Notes under the pieces: generated by a model
What the model saw: the letters and a program-made list of their open reading frames with translations, nothing else
Database searches by the model: none
What the model was told of the DNA's origin: nothing
Source: Capra hircus
Lineage: Eukaryota > Chordata > Mammalia > Artiodactyla > Bovidae
Length of the DNA: 64,000 bases
Reading direction: 5' to 3'
Assembly: GCF_001704415.2 (NCBI RefSeq)
Contig: NC_030817.1
Span: 53,863,550 to 53,927,549 of the forward strand
In this document: positions 23,431 to 34,932 of the stretch, in pieces
Numbering within the stretch: the stretch's first letter is position 1
Layout: every line of letters starts with the position of its first letter
Made by a program: the position numbers and the translations under genes

Positions 23431-24257
23431 ACCAATTTTCTCTGCAAGGAATCACAACACTTTTACCTTGGTACACAGGTGATGCTTTTAAAGGTTTAAA
23501 AGTGTGACACCATAATAACTAATTAAAGGCATCCCCATCCTGTTAGTCATGTCACTATTTAGCAGTCCAAGCCCCTCTCCATCAACATAAATCACCCTTG
23601 TATGACTACAGCTAGCTCTGGCAGCACCTGGCTGTTTCTGCTTCACTGACGGATGGATGAAATGGCTGGACCAGTCCTGCAGCATACCCTTTGCTCCCAA
23701 GGCCACTCACATGGCCAAGTCCAAGAACATTGGACCAACCCAATCTTTCATCACACTTGGTCTGTTGGTTTTATTTGTAGACAAAACACAAGGCTGCCTT
23801 CCTGGTGTAATTTCCAGGTTCTTACGAGAAACAACCTCTTCTTCAACTCTCTTCTAGCCCTTCCCCTAAGGCTTTAAATCCCTCAAATGGGGATCTAAAA
23901 ATAACCATTCTACAATGAGAGACAGGCATAAAGTACAAATATATTAAAGAATCAATTCAGGGCAATGGACTCATTCACTAATGAATAAGTAAAATACTTA
24001 GCAATTTGGCAGGGGCAGGAGAGGAGGCGTGGAAACAAGAGGGGTGGAGACCCAAGAAGAGGGTCTCAGTCAACTGATGCGGGGAGAGGTCACAGGGGTG
24101 GGAATGGGACAGAACAAGTGTTCTAGGAACACTGACGATAGTCCACTGACTGCATTGTTTTGCTTAAGGCAATGCCTATTGAATGTTCTAGGCAGTAGAG
24201 AACTGGTTGGAGGATCTATTAACAGGTTGGATTTATTCAGATTTGTTAGATTAAAAA
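23431..24257. other. unique sequence
   Basis: No repeat or exon is recognised. Overlapping frames at 23653-23877 and 23657-23857 carry no domain. Confidence 0.5.
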
Positions 24258-24470
24258 AAATTAAGCAGCTTTACTGAGATAAAACTACGTACCATAAATT
24301 ACACATACTGAGAGTGTCCAATTCAATGATTTTTAGTAAATTTATCATGTAGTTTAACCATCACCAGAATCTAGTTTTAGAAACAAGTTTGAAGAAATCG
24401 TGCTTTGAAAATGTCTACTTCTTCCCCATAACAAAGAGTATTTCCTTTTGTCCTGTGAACTCAAGGATTT
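24258..24470 (-). mobile_element. L1M-like fragment
   Basis: The sequence 'cagctttactgagataaaac', 'taccataaattacacata', 'gtgtccaattcaatgattt' and 'accatcaccagaatctagtt' is a widespread old L1-associated block. The orientation is my best guess. Confidence 0.5.
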
Positions 24471-25884
24471 ATTCTTACGAACAACTGCTTCAGTTAGGTT
24501 TCACTGGAGCACTGCATCAAGGCTTTAAAAAATCTGCCCTCTTTTTGTGGTTTCTGTGTATTGGGATTTGAGGTGAGCTCAGAGCCCAGCCACTCAGTAC
24601 TCAGACTCAAGGAGGTATCCCTGGCCCACCATCACTTCCACAGCCTCCACACCCACTCCTTGGAGAGTTACAGGGAGCTCTTGGTCACATCTCCAGTTCC
24701 CAGAAGCAGGAGAACAAGCACGTGACCAGCCCCTCCACCCCAGCTTCCTACACCCAGCCCTCCTGGGAAGGCATGGGGGAAACTGGGTGCCATCATGGCA
24801 TTCCCTCCTGGTTGCCAGGTCCTCGTGTTGTTTCTACACTTCTTAGAGACTGTCAGCCCAACTACACACCACCCCCTCCTGCCCACCACGTGACAGGTCA
24901 CACTCCTTTTTCTCAGGAGACCAAATCAATGAGCGACCTCATTCCAGGTCTTTCTGTTTCACTGTGAGTCAGGTGCAAGACAGAAAGGCAGCCCTGATTG
25001 AAGGCAAATGCTAGAAGGAAGATGCTGCTCTGTTTTGCTGCCATTGGTTAGCAGCAGACTTGGGTAAAGAATGAGTGTGAGCACATGTTTGGTTAAGTAT
25101 AGAACCTACTTAAACCCTTTAGATTGACTGTTTAGGTTCAAAGTTACAGTTGCGGAGTGGGAGTCTATTTAAGAGAGTCTGAACAAAAGGTATATACACC
25201 CTTTATACATGCTATTCTCTCTTTAGAGAGTCTTCTTTCTTCCTCTTGCCTGTCCTTCCCTCTCACTGTTCTGCAAGCCCTAACAACTGACCATCCTTTC
25301 CCCAGGGTCACCCCTTCCTGTGGAGCTTAGGCTGATGGATCAAGTGTTTCTGTTTGGTGTCTGTCATCCTTCCACATGGTGAATCTTCCAGAAAGAGGAC
25401 CATGTCCTTTTCAACCCTGAAGTCTAATACTATATCTGGTACATAAAAGACACTCTAAAGATGCTCGGCACTCAACTGACGAGGAAAGGATCATGAAAAC
25501 GAACAGGGGCTCACATGCCAAGTGATTATTTCCTTCTTCAGGCAGCTGTGCTAATCTGCCAGACTTTACATGACCAGGGAACATTGTGTGATAATTTTGT
25601 GAATTAAGAACTTGTTTTGGACTCAAGTAGCATCAAACATAAAGGGCAGTGTTAGATTCCAAGAAAAAGGGCTGCAGGCTCTGGGAAGGGAGCTTTCCAG
25701 AAGTACTTGTCCATTGGGAAAGTCATGGTGTGCAGACTCCTAGTGAAAGAGAAGACATTTACAGTCTTCCCAGATTTGGAAGAATAAGGCAAACACTCCT
25801 CCTTACAAATATCTACAGTCAGAGTTATATCCACAACAAACAATATAAAGGTGTGCTTTCTATCTGTGTCTTATGAAATTGCCT
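24471..25884. other. unique sequence
   Basis: About 1.4 kb with no recognised transposon or exon. The opposed frames near 24668-24967 overlap and match nothing. Confidence 0.5.
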
Positions 25885-25995
25885 TCACGACTTTAATTTT
25901 GTCTCTCATGTCCAGTTACCGCACGCCCCATGCTTAGCACAGTATCCAGAACACAGAAAGCACTTAGTAGATACTGGAGGTATGAATGAATATTT
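25885..25995 (+). mobile_element. L2 3' tail
   Basis: The series 'catgcttagcacagtatcca', 'gaacacagaaagcacttagt' and 'gaggtatgaatgaata' is the L2 terminus (lowest-cost reading; a MIR tail is similar). Confidence 0.6.
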
Positions 25996-26234
25996 TATAG
26001 TCTGGCTGGCCTCTTTCCCTACAAAATGTGTATATTTTGCTCCTCTGTGCTCTAAAAACATAAGAGTGATGAAATGAATTTTCCACTGACCATCTCACTT
26101 GTCTAGGAAGCAATCCACAAACATGTTAACAAATGAGAAATTAGCAAATCCATGCAAACCAAGGCCTGGGAGTACCGCCATTTAGAAAAATAATGCAGTA
26201 AAGACTCAAAATCTCAGACATCCTAAAGTGAGGA
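25996..26234. other. unique sequence, L1 target side
   Basis: No repeat is recognised. The last bases form the left copy of the L1 target-site duplication. Confidence 0.5.
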
Positions 26235-26240
26235 TCCACC

Positions 26241-27273
26241 TTTTTTTTTTTTTTTTTAATTTTAAAATCTTTAATTCTTACATGCGTTCCCAAACATGAA
26301 CCCCCCTCCCACCTCCCTCCCCACAAAATCTCTCTGGGTCATCCCCATGCACCAGCCCCAAGCAAGCTGCACCCTACGTCAGACATGGACTGGCGATTCA
26401 ATTCTTACATGACAGTATACATGTTAGAATTCCCATTCTCCCAAATCATCCCACCCTCTCCCTCTCCCTCTGAGTCCAAAAGTCCGTTATACACATCTGT
26501 GTCTTTTTTCCTGTCTTGCATACAGGGTCGTCATTGCCATCTTCCTAAATTCCATATATATGTGTTAGTATACTGTATTGGTGTTTTTCTTTCTGGCTTA
26601 CTTCACTCTGTATAATTGGCTCCAGTTTCATCCATCTCATCAGAACTGATTCAAATGAATTCTTTTTAATAGCTGAGTAATACTCCATTGTGTATATGTA
26701 CCACAGCTTTCTTATCCATTCATCTGCTGATGGACATCTAGGTTGTTTCCATGTCCTGGCTATTATAAACAGTGCTGCGATGAACATTGGGGTACATGTG
26801 TCTCTTTCAATTCTGGTTTCCTCGGTGTGTATGCCCAGCAGTGGGATTGCTGGGTCATAAGGTAGTTCTATTTGCAATTTTTTAAGGAATCTTCACACTG
26901 TTCTCCATAGTGGCTGTACTAGTTTGCATTCCCACCAACAGTGTAGGAGGGTTCCCTTTTCTCCACACCCTCTCCAGCATTTATTGCTTGCAGATTTTTG
27001 GATCGCAGCCATTCTGACTGGTGTGAAGTGGTACCTCATTGTGGTTTTGATTTGCATTTCTCTAATAATGAGTGATGTTGAGCATCTTTTCATGTGTTTG
27101 TTAGCCATCCGTATGTCTTCTTTGGAGAAATGTCTATTTAGTTCTTTGGCCCATTTTTTGATTGGGTCGTTTATTTTTCTGGAATTGAGCTGCAGAAGTT
27201 GCTTGTATATTTTTGAGATTAGTTGTTTGTCAGTTGCTTCATTTGCTATTATTTTCTCCCATTCAGAAGGCTG
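26241..27273 (-). mobile_element. young 5'-truncated L1
   Basis: A 17-T run at 26241-26257 is the reversed poly(A) tail. The 3' UTR follows to about 26544 and then the C-terminal third of ORF2. The insertion is bounded by a perfect 10-bp duplication TCCACCTTTT (26235-26244 and 27274-27283). On the minus strand the target reads TTC|AAAAGGTGGA, a good match to the L1 endonuclease preference. The uninterrupted tail, perfect duplication and nearly open frame indicate a recent insertion. Confidence 0.96.
26545..27273 (-). pseudogene. L1 ORF2 C-terminal fragment
   Basis: The last ~243 codons of L1 ORF2 (downstream of the reverse-transcriptase core) lie in one frame. The conserved 'WWECKLVQPLW' zinc-knuckle-region block, 'IELPYDPAIPLLGI' and 'YYSAIKKNSF' are visible. 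The only break is a single in-frame TGA at 26893-26895, where TGG (Trp) is expected. The endonuclease and catalytic reverse-transcriptase domains are absent through 5' truncation, so the fragment cannot mobilise itself. Confidence 0.93.
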
Positions 27274-27283
27274 TCCACCTTTT

Positions 27284-27795
27284 GAATGGAGAAATGTCAG
27301 AGGATTCTGGGGGCTAGTGGGATAGCCAGAAAGAAGCAGGCATGAAGGGGAGGGAAGGGAACTAAGGCTTCTTTGGCTCCTACTTTGAGACAGGTATCTG
27401 GCCACAGACCCCATTTCTCATGTCAGTTCTAATAATAGAAACTACCACCTGGTTAGGGCCATTGTGACTATATCCTTGAAGGGGGAAAGATCAAAGAGAC
27501 TGTGTATCCTACCCAAGGTCATCCTCCAGAAAGTGGCCAGGTTAGAATTTGCACAGAGATTTGTTAACTCTAAAGCTGAGGCTCTCTCCAGTTCACCATG
27601 TATCCAGGCCCTAAAGTTCCTCTAAATCTGGAATCCACAGGACAGGACATGTCCTACTCATAACTAGAGCCTGTCCTTCTCAGTTCGGACCATGAGAAGC
27701 ATTACCACATGTTTCCTGAGCTGCATCGCAGATCACAAGCATTAATACTCTTTTCTTTTTAGATTCTTATTCATTTTTTTAAAAATATGAGTGAT
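27284..27795. other. mostly unique, with a weak MIR-like part
   Basis: A diverged reverse MIR-like stretch is possible at about 27440-27600 ('acccaaggtcatcctccaga', 'gccaggttagaatttgcac'). Nothing else is recognised. Confidence 0.4.
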
Positions 27796-27915
27796 CTTTT
27801 ATTTATTTTTTGCCATGTAGCATATAGGATCTTAGTTTCCCATGCAGGAATTGAACCTGTGTCCCTGGCATTGGAAGTTTGGAGTCTTAACCACTGTATC
27901 TCCAGGGAAGTCCCA
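27796..27915 (-). mobile_element. short CHR-type SINE
   Basis: The reverse series 'tttatttattttttgccatg', 'ataggatcttagtttcccat', 'ggaattgaacctgtgtccct', 'gtcttaaccactgtatctcc' and 'agggaagtccca' is a short CHR copy with its tRNA-like head at the high end. Confidence 0.85.
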
Positions 27916-28284
27916 GCATTGACACTTGACAGAAACGTTGTCTGACTATAGCCCAGACATCCAAGGAAAGACACACACCTACCCAGCACTGGCCCTGGAG
28001 AAGTGCTTAAGCAGCACTGGTTTCACTGACAGATCACGGAGTGCAGAGATGTTTCCTGGCTATGATACACACCCTTGTGATTCAACGTTAGCAGCAATAA
28101 CACTGGGGGCTTCAGGAGCTCCTTCTCCACTTTCGAAAGGCAGCGTGCAAGATCTCCTCCCTATGGTTACTCTGGCCACCCAGCACAGCCAATGCACAGC
28201 CTCCCAGGTTGTGCTGACTTCCTCTAGTCAACGTTCAGGACCGGTTTTGAGTAGCATGTTTAGTCTAGTGTGGAGACTGCGAGG
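27916..28284. other. unique sequence
   Basis: The 144-codon frame at 27926-28360 crosses this stretch and the following MIR and matches no family. I see no exon. Confidence 0.45.
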
Positions 28285-28432
28285 GGTGAGCATCAGGCAG
28301 CTAGGTTCTAGCCCCTGCTTGACCACTGGTAGGAGCAGGTGTGAGGCAAGGGAGGACTGAGGCAAGTCGCTTCTACTCCCTGGCCCTTAGTTCCTCATCT
28401 GTCAATTGAAAAGACTTGACAGGTAATTACTA
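28285..28432 (+). mobile_element. MIR-like SINE
   Basis: The order 'gctaggttctagcccctgct', 'gaggcaagtcgcttctactc', 'cttagttcctcatctgtcaa' is the forward MIR core. Confidence 0.65.
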
Positions 28433-28435
28433 AGC

Positions 28436-29010
28436 ATTGTAGAATTTTCTATGATGACACAAATACTCTGCTTTCTGCACTGCTCAATGTAGTAGTCACT
28501 GGTTCTCTATATCTATTTATCTATCTGTACATACATATTAAGTACTTGAAGTATGGTTAGTGTGATTCAGGAACTGACATTTTATTTTATTTATTTTTAA
28601 TTGGAGGATAATTGCTTTACAGTAGTGTGTTGGTTTCTTCCACACATCAACATGAATCAGCCGCAGATATACATATGTCTCCTCCCTCTTGAACCTCCTT
28701 CCCATCTCCCACCCCAACCCACTCCTCTAGGTTATCACAGAGTCCCTGGTTTGAGCTTCCTGTGTTATGCAGCAAATCCCCACTGGCTATCTGTTTTACA
28801 AAAGTTAAAGTATATGTTTCAATGGTACTGTCTTAATTTGCCACACCTTCTCCTTTCCCAACTGTGTCCACAAGTCTGGGAGCTGACATTTTAATTTTAT
28901 TTAATTTATATAATTTTAACTAATATACAATTTATATAATCTTAACTAATTTAGATTTACATTTAAATAGCCACACATAGCTAGTGGCTCCCTATTGGAC
29001 AGCGAAGCAA
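28436..29010 (+). mobile_element. old hAT-like DNA transposon split by L1
   Basis: The left part ('gaattttctatgatgacac' to 'gtgtgattcaggaactgaca') and right part ('ctgacattttaattttattt' to 'aaatagccacacatagctag', 'tattggacagcg') together give the layout of a common short mammalian DNA transposon with 'gccacatgtggctagtggctac...ttggacagc' ends. I do not remember its exact family name. The L1 at 28585-28879 interrupts it. A second copy lies at 48395-48575. Confidence 0.7.
28585..28879 (-). mobile_element. L1 3' UTR fragment with duplication
   Basis: The sequence ('aattggaggataattgcttt', 'catgaatcagccgcagatat', 'ctaggttatcacagagtccc', 'cactggctatctgttttaca') is the 3' part of artiodactyl L1s in reverse. 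It is bounded by GAACTGACATTTTA (28571-28584) and GAGCTGACATTTTA (28880-28893), one mismatch in fourteen. Confidence 0.85.
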
Positions 29011-29059
29011 GAAGAAACCTCCAGCTCTGAGAAGCAGAGAAGGAAGTAGCTCAAGGTAG

Positions 29060-29245
29060 GATTAAAAGTTCCAGCTCACACAGATGTGGATTCAAGTCCC
29101 ATTCTAACACTTGCTAGCTATGGGACCGAGTCCAAGGTATTTAACCTCTTTAAGCCTTGGTTTCTTCTTTTATAAAATGGAGCTAATACTGGCTTCTATA
29201 CACCTGTGTAAAAACTGAATGAGACAGAGCTCTAAGTGTGCCGTC
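29060..29245 (+). mobile_element. MIR SINE
   Basis: 'gattcaagtcccattctaac', 'acttgctagctatgggaccg', 'aacctctttaagccttggtt', 'ttttataaaatggagctaat' is the forward MIR core. Confidence 0.85.
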
Positions 29246-29751
29246 TATCAAACAACCAGGGCTCTACACATGAAGGGGTGAGGGAGTTTCTTTCTCTGAT
29301 TAATCCATTATTTCATTCACCAGAAGGTCACATTGAAAATTGAGTGAAAAGAGAGAAGGTTCAAAATCCCCTGGGTGGGGTCTTAGGGGAGGGGAAGCAA
29401 TAGGGGAGGGAGGAGCCAGAGAAGAAAAGGCAGTTTTGCCTATTTCACATTTTTTCGCAGGGCTGGCCTGTATGTGTTGTGTGACGTACTGGGTCCAGTT
29501 ACACAAGATCTAGCTAGATATTTAGATTCCCTGAGATGCACCTGTGTTGTGTAATCTTCCCACTCCTGTAAAGGAATAGCTTTAACTGGCCAGGGTTTTA
29601 CAGGAGGCATCTTCACTGAGATTTGTGGCAAACAAGGGAAGGGTCCTTGACACTCTACAATAAACGTGCAAACAATCTGATACATCAGGATGACACTTTC
29701 TGTGCTCTTTAACTGGTGTTTTCTAGCAAGAATAATTAAACAGAGGCCGAA
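29246..29751. other. unique sequence
   Basis: No repeat or exon is recognised. The overlapping minus frames at 29300-29685 have no domain. Confidence 0.5.
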
Positions 29752-30271
29752 AGAAAGTTATGACCAACTTAGCATATTAAAAAGCAGAGACATTATTTTG
29801 CCTGCAAAGGTCCGTCTAGTCAAGGCTATGGTTTTTCCCGTGGTCATGTATGGATGTGAGAGTTGGACTATAAAGAAAGCTGAGCGCTGAAGAATTGATG
29901 CTTTTGAATTGTGGTGTTGGACAAGACTCTTGAGGGTCCCTTGGACTGCAAGGAGATCCCTTTGGACTGATCCTAAAGGAGATCAGTCCTGGGTGTCCAC
30001 TGGAAGGACTGATGCTAAAGCTGAAACTCCAATACTTTGGCCACCTGATGTGAAGAGCTGACTCATTGGAAAAGACCCTGATGCTGGGAAAGATTGAGGG
30101 CAGGAGGAGAAGGGGGCGACAGAGGATGAGATGGCTGGATGGCATCACCGACTTGATGGACATGGGTTTGGGTGAACTCTGAGAGCTGGTGTTGGACAGG
30201 GAGGCCTGGCGTGCTGTGGTTCATGGGGTTGCAAAGAGTCTGACATGACTGAGCGACTGAACTGAACTGAA
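29752..30271 (+). mobile_element. BovB 3' end, 5'-truncated
   Basis: It enters BovB in the ORF2 C-terminal half ('gaaagttatgaccaactt'), passes the 'cccgtggtcatgtatggatg' block and ends in the ACTGA-type tail (30250-30271). An in-frame TGA follows the 'AER' codons at 29887, and small insertions near 29950 disrupt the frame. Confidence 0.95.
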
Positions 30272-30404
30272 CTACTCACTTGGCTAAAGTGAAGGCAGTT
30301 CATGAGAAAGTTTCCGACTTCTTCTGCTCCCAAAGTTGCCAGCTGTGACTAGTTAGCATCACCTCCATCTTAATAAACAGCTTCCTATCCATGTGACTCT
30401 TACA

Positions 30405-30570
30405 AACCTCATTTAAATCAGTTGGAGGATTTTTAAAAATCCCAATGCCCAGGATATACTACAAACAATGAAATCAGAAAGGGTGAGGGTGGGACCCAGG
30501 TACCAGTCCTTTTTAAAGTGTCCTGAACGATTCTAATATACAGCTTCGTTTGAGCACCAGGCATTTAGAG
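30405..30570. mobile_element. MER5/MER20-like hAT fragment
   Basis: 'cagttggaggatttttaaa', 'ggtgggacccaggtaccagt' and 'agcttcgtttgagcaccagg' fit the MER5A/MER20 group of short hAT elements. The exact family is not settled. Confidence 0.6.
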
Positions 30571-31861
30571 GGAGTGATCTGGGTAGAAACTCAGGAGTTA
30601 AGTCCATGGGGAGCCCTGATCTATATCACAGACTCTAGGCCTCATCAGATCACGCTGATATTCTATTTAGCTCACATTGCTTACTGCAACTAGCATATTT
30701 CTCAACCAACATGCTCTTTAATAAAGTCTAATTTGGGCCATTTCCACATTGTTAGCGTTGACAGGGAAATTCCCCACGGAATTGGTGATGGGAGGGGTCG
30801 GTGCTTTAAAATCAAGCCTTGCAGAAGTATTAAGCTGGCTTCCCGAGCCTAAAAACCAACAGAAGAGTTGCTTCAGCAACTTCTGCATGCTGCCACCTGG
30901 TGGGGCCTGCTCCCAACTTGATCATGGCTCCTCATTTTTGGGCTCCTGCCCCCTCCCCCAAAGAGATGTAATTTAGGAAAATGTCATGCATTTTCAATCC
31001 AATTTACTGGTGCCTTCCACATTGATCAGACTTCCTTCTCCTTTTTCCTCCCATCTGGTTAATATAATTATTGCTTTCACATGGTGAAGCCATTTTATGT
31101 AATAGCTTTGTTTGTTACTATGGTTACAAGTTAGGCAGTACTTTGGAATATAAATCTATCATCTCCCAAAAGCAGCTTTCTATTTGTCAAGGTGCAGCCC
31201 TCACATGCATCAAAGAGCAAGCCAAGCAGTGGCATTCATTTTCTGTCTTAAGGAAAAGTGGCCTTTCTTGGCCAAAGTGTATTTGAAAGTCCTCTGAGTC
31301 TAGTGTGGACACTCTTTGGAAATTGCTGGGTGCCGTCACCCTTTCTCCCCCAGGGGATTTTCCTGCCTGAGTGAGGCACCCGTAAGAAGAATGAGCTGAG
31401 AGAGATTCAGAAAAGTTGGTAACAGGGCAGCTCCGGCTGCTAGGCAGGAGCCCTTCTATTGCACAGCCAGCCAGAGTTGTTATTAGACTGTTCTCTCTTG
31501 GCTGGTTTCTCAGCTAAAGGCAAGGCTGAGAACGTAATCTCTCCAGAGTTAAATTTCTTTAGGTGTAATCTGTTCCTCTCACGCATCTCAAGCCACGCCC
31601 CTTATTTCCTGATGGGGATGGAGTTAAAATCTCCCTTCGGAAAATGGCAAAAGTTCAGAGCTGGGTTCAATCTGCCACCCTCAAGTGACGAAGCGTGACC
31701 AAGTCTCTGCTGCGACAGCGCTTCACACCCAGCTGAATCAGACTCGGCCCTAGGAGAACAGAATACACATGGCCTGTGAAGCGGGGCTCTCCTCCTTCTC
31801 TTGGTCAGGGATAGCAGCTAACCCTGGAGAGGTTTGTGGGCTTATAGCACCCTCTGTATGT
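30571..31861. other. repeat-free block, candidate regulatory DNA
   Basis: No repeat is recognised over 1.3 kb. At 31000-31290 the DNA is AT-rich with many motif-like words, including a TTTGTTTGTTAC forkhead-like word and GTTACTATGGTTAC at 31114-31127, which resembles an RFX X-box inverted repeat. Function is inferred only. Confidence 0.35.
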
Positions 31862-32000
31862 ATAACCATCTAATCCTCATGACAACCGCATGAGGTCCCC
31901 ATCATCTGGCCTCCCTCTCATTTTATAGACGAGGAAATTGAAGCTCAGAGGGATTAAGCACTGTCCCCAGATCACAAAGGCCATGACAAAGCCTAGCCTC
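31862..32000 (-). mobile_element. MIR SINE fragment
   Basis: 'catctaatcctcatgacaac', 'cattttatagacgaggaaat', 'gaagctcagagggattaagc' is the reverse MIR core. Confidence 0.85.
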
Positions 32001-34104
32001 ATCACCTTTAGGGTCAGAGTTCTGCTTTAGAAAAGTCTAAGGAATCCTTGCTGCCAACTCAGCAGAGGTTCGCTTTCCCAATTCAAAGAGCAGGGACCAG
32101 GAGAAAAGAAAGAGCAGGGACTATCCATGTCTGCATGAAGGCCTTCATTGAACCAAATGGAACAAACTCCAAGTATCTTCTTCTCCGCCTTGAGGAGAAA
32201 TTTATTGTTTTGGTAGGCCATCAGTGAATTTCCAATGGCTATTAATTAACTAGCCATGTCATTCAAATTTATTATTGCAGAGCAGGAACATACTTATTTA
32301 CACCACTCACACAGCAGGATAATTGGCAGTTATATAATTTCAATGTAATTATGATCGGAATTGCCAGGTAGAAACTAGGCACTTTGGAGGTGTGTGTTTA
32401 TCAACAACTCACTACCTTGGAATTACCCACTCATGACATGAGTAGTTGAGGCCTCATAAGAAAGGTTGTTAATTGGGGACTTTATGTTTGCATTCCCAAA
32501 TGACAGAAAAAGCAGGAGCCTCAGAGCTATCAGAACTATTTTCTTCTTCTTCTTCTGGTAGACTTCTGCAGTTCTGCAGGTTCATCCTGTTTGTGGGCAT
32601 GTCTGGGGTGCTCTGGTGACAGGGAGGGAGCAGAAAGAGATGTGTGAGCTTTAGTGAAGGGTGCAAGTGCTGAACTGTACCAGGTTCATCTCTGCATCTG
32701 TTGAACCTGGGCATGGGAAGGAAATACCGATTTGTAACTTGTGAAGGAGTGAGTGAGGAAAGTCAGAGAACCTACGCATGGGCTAAGGGGTACAGAAGTC
32801 CTGGTCATCTACTCCATGAGCAGAATGAAAGCTGGAGAAAGGAGGCCAGACGGAGAGGAGATGGTGAATTCCATGTACACGAGATGTTACGAGAAAGCAT
32901 GCAGCTTACATAACCTCTGCTGGGCACGCATCACCCCTCTCCTCTCCCACAGAAAACAAAAATGATCCCAGGGCTGGTTTTCTTGACCAGTGTCCCCCTT
33001 TCTCTTCCTCTATATTTCCTGGTAGCTCTGAGGCTGTGCTTATTTTTTGTAAGATGGGGGCAAGGGGAGGAGAAACCCACCCAATGTGATGATTCTCAGC
33101 TCTTTAGATGGTTCTTGGCTCAGCACGTGTAGAATAAGAAAAACACTGGCTTTTAGAACTGCAAGGGGAGTTCGTTGAACAGGAGAGAAACCTAGGCCCC
33201 TGAAGGGGTGAACTTATGGGCCCAACTCACGCAGCAGATGAATGGAAGAGCCAGGCTTGGAATGCACACGTGTCACCAGCGAAGTGATCTTCCGTAATGC
33301 AACTCTGTTGTGAGGGAGGAGCAGTGGATGCTCTCGAATATTATTAGACTAATATAAATAATGGCCGGATGGGGTGTGTCTCTGTAGCCATCCTAAAAGC
33401 TGCTCTGGGATCTTTTTTTTTTTTTCCCTTGCCTTTTAAAATAACCCCTTACATAAAATAAAATAACCCCCTTACATAAGGACTCCTGTATCAAATCCTT
33501 CCAGGGTCCAAGAGCGGAGACATTTGTTCTTCCTGATGTGAAATGCCTCCCACCCAGAGATAACCAAGATAACAGACCTCCACAGTCCACAGCAATGCCC
33601 CCTTTTCTCTTGGCTGCCAGAAGGCTGAAGGCTACACTTTGGGCTCATTTGCTCAAATTTTCCTCAGGAAGGAGTTTTCATGATCCTTTTCTTTCCTTCT
33701 CTTTCACTTGATACCTGCTTTTACATCAGGTAAATTGTTTTGATCTTTCTTACCTGTGTTTTCATTATAAAATTTCCAGATGGAGGTGCAGCTATTAAAC
33801 AGTCATAACTATAAATAAACAAGTAATAATCTTAAACCTTGTAGTTCAATGCTTAAAGAACTAAATTTTACAGAACTCACAGCCATGTTGCGAAGGATCC
33901 CACCCACTCTAGCGCCACAGATATACAACGTGCAAGAGGAGGAAAGCTCAGTTTTCATGAAAAGGAACATTAGGCAGAAGAGGCTGGTTCACTTTCTCAG
34001 CCAGAAGCACCATCTCCCACTAACCATTATATTGAGAACCTTGGAGTTGTGCAGTTTCGAGAGAGACCTATAATAACCTGAAACATACTTTACTAACAGC
34101 AAAG
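32001..34104. other. unique sequence with candidate regulatory block
   Basis: About 2.1 kb mostly without repeats. A block at 32215-32460 is AT-rich and includes a near-palindrome at 32235-32257 (arms ATGGCTA and TAGCCAT around a TTAATTAA core). A T-run lies at 33413-33425 and a weak MIR-like part at about 33150-33290. No exon is supported. Confidence 0.4.
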
Positions 34105-34610
34105 AAAAGCAGCTGACATTTCCTGGATGGCTGCAGCATGCCTGATGCTATATGTGGGACCTAGCTATCCAACTATCAATACGTATGCTTTTATCATCCC
34201 CCCATCATCTTTCTAGTTCGTTGTTGTCGTTCAGTTGCTAAGTTGTGTTCGACTCTTTGTGACCCCGTGTATGGCAGCACACGCTAGGCTTTGCTGTCCT
34301 TTACTATGTCCCAGAGTTTGCTCAAACTCATGTCCATTGAGTTGGTGATACCATCCAACCATCTCATCCTCAGTTGCCCCCTTCTCCTCCTGCCCTCAAC
34401 CCTTCCCATCAGGGTTTCTCTAGTGAGTTGACTCTTCATATCAGGTGGCCATAGTATTGGAGCTTCATTTTTCTCTAAAATTGACATCATCATCCATACT
34501 TTGACAGATGAGGAAGCAGAGATTCAGAACCAATATTTTCAAGGTCAAAGAATAAATAGACATAGGGTCTGAAACCCATCCTCATGTGTATATAACATTC
34601 ACAATTTCTA
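34105..34610 (-). mobile_element. MIR SINE split by BovB
   Basis: The left part ('cagctgacatttcctggatg', 'gcatgcctgatgctatatgt', 'gcttttatcatccc') and right part ('actttgacagatgaggaagc', 'agagattcagaacc', 'ttcaaggtcaaag') form one reverse MIR around the BovB at 34218-34480. Confidence 0.7.
34218..34480 (-). mobile_element. BovB 3' end fragment
   Basis: Reverse BovB 3' terminus from 'gttgtcgttcagttgctaag' to 'gtggccatagtattggagct', strongly diverged and lacking the usual ACTGA tail array. No clear duplication is seen, apart from ATCATC words on both sides. Confidence 0.9.
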
Positions 34611-34932
34611 CCATATCACTCATCCTCAGACAATCACTGTCACCTAGAATTGTCAATAGTAGGCACCCATTTTAGGTCTCTCTCAGGCCTAAGGTCACCA
34701 AGCTTTCCCAGTACCCAAACTGGACTCCCAGGAAGAACAGTTTGGGAGCTACAGATGTGAAGGATAAGGATGACCCAGCAAATCAAGGGGAAAAGCCTGT
34801 TTATGGGGGTCATAGTTAACCACGGGCTATTATTAATACAATAGCTATTTTTCATCCTTCCAAATGAAATAGAATATTATTGCTAAAATAATATTCTAAC
34901 CATTCTAACCATTGTTAGAATATTGGCAAATC
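34611..34932. other. unique sequence
   Basis: Repeat-free. An imperfect repeat of 'ctaaccattctaaccattg' occurs near 34898-34917. Confidence 0.5.
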
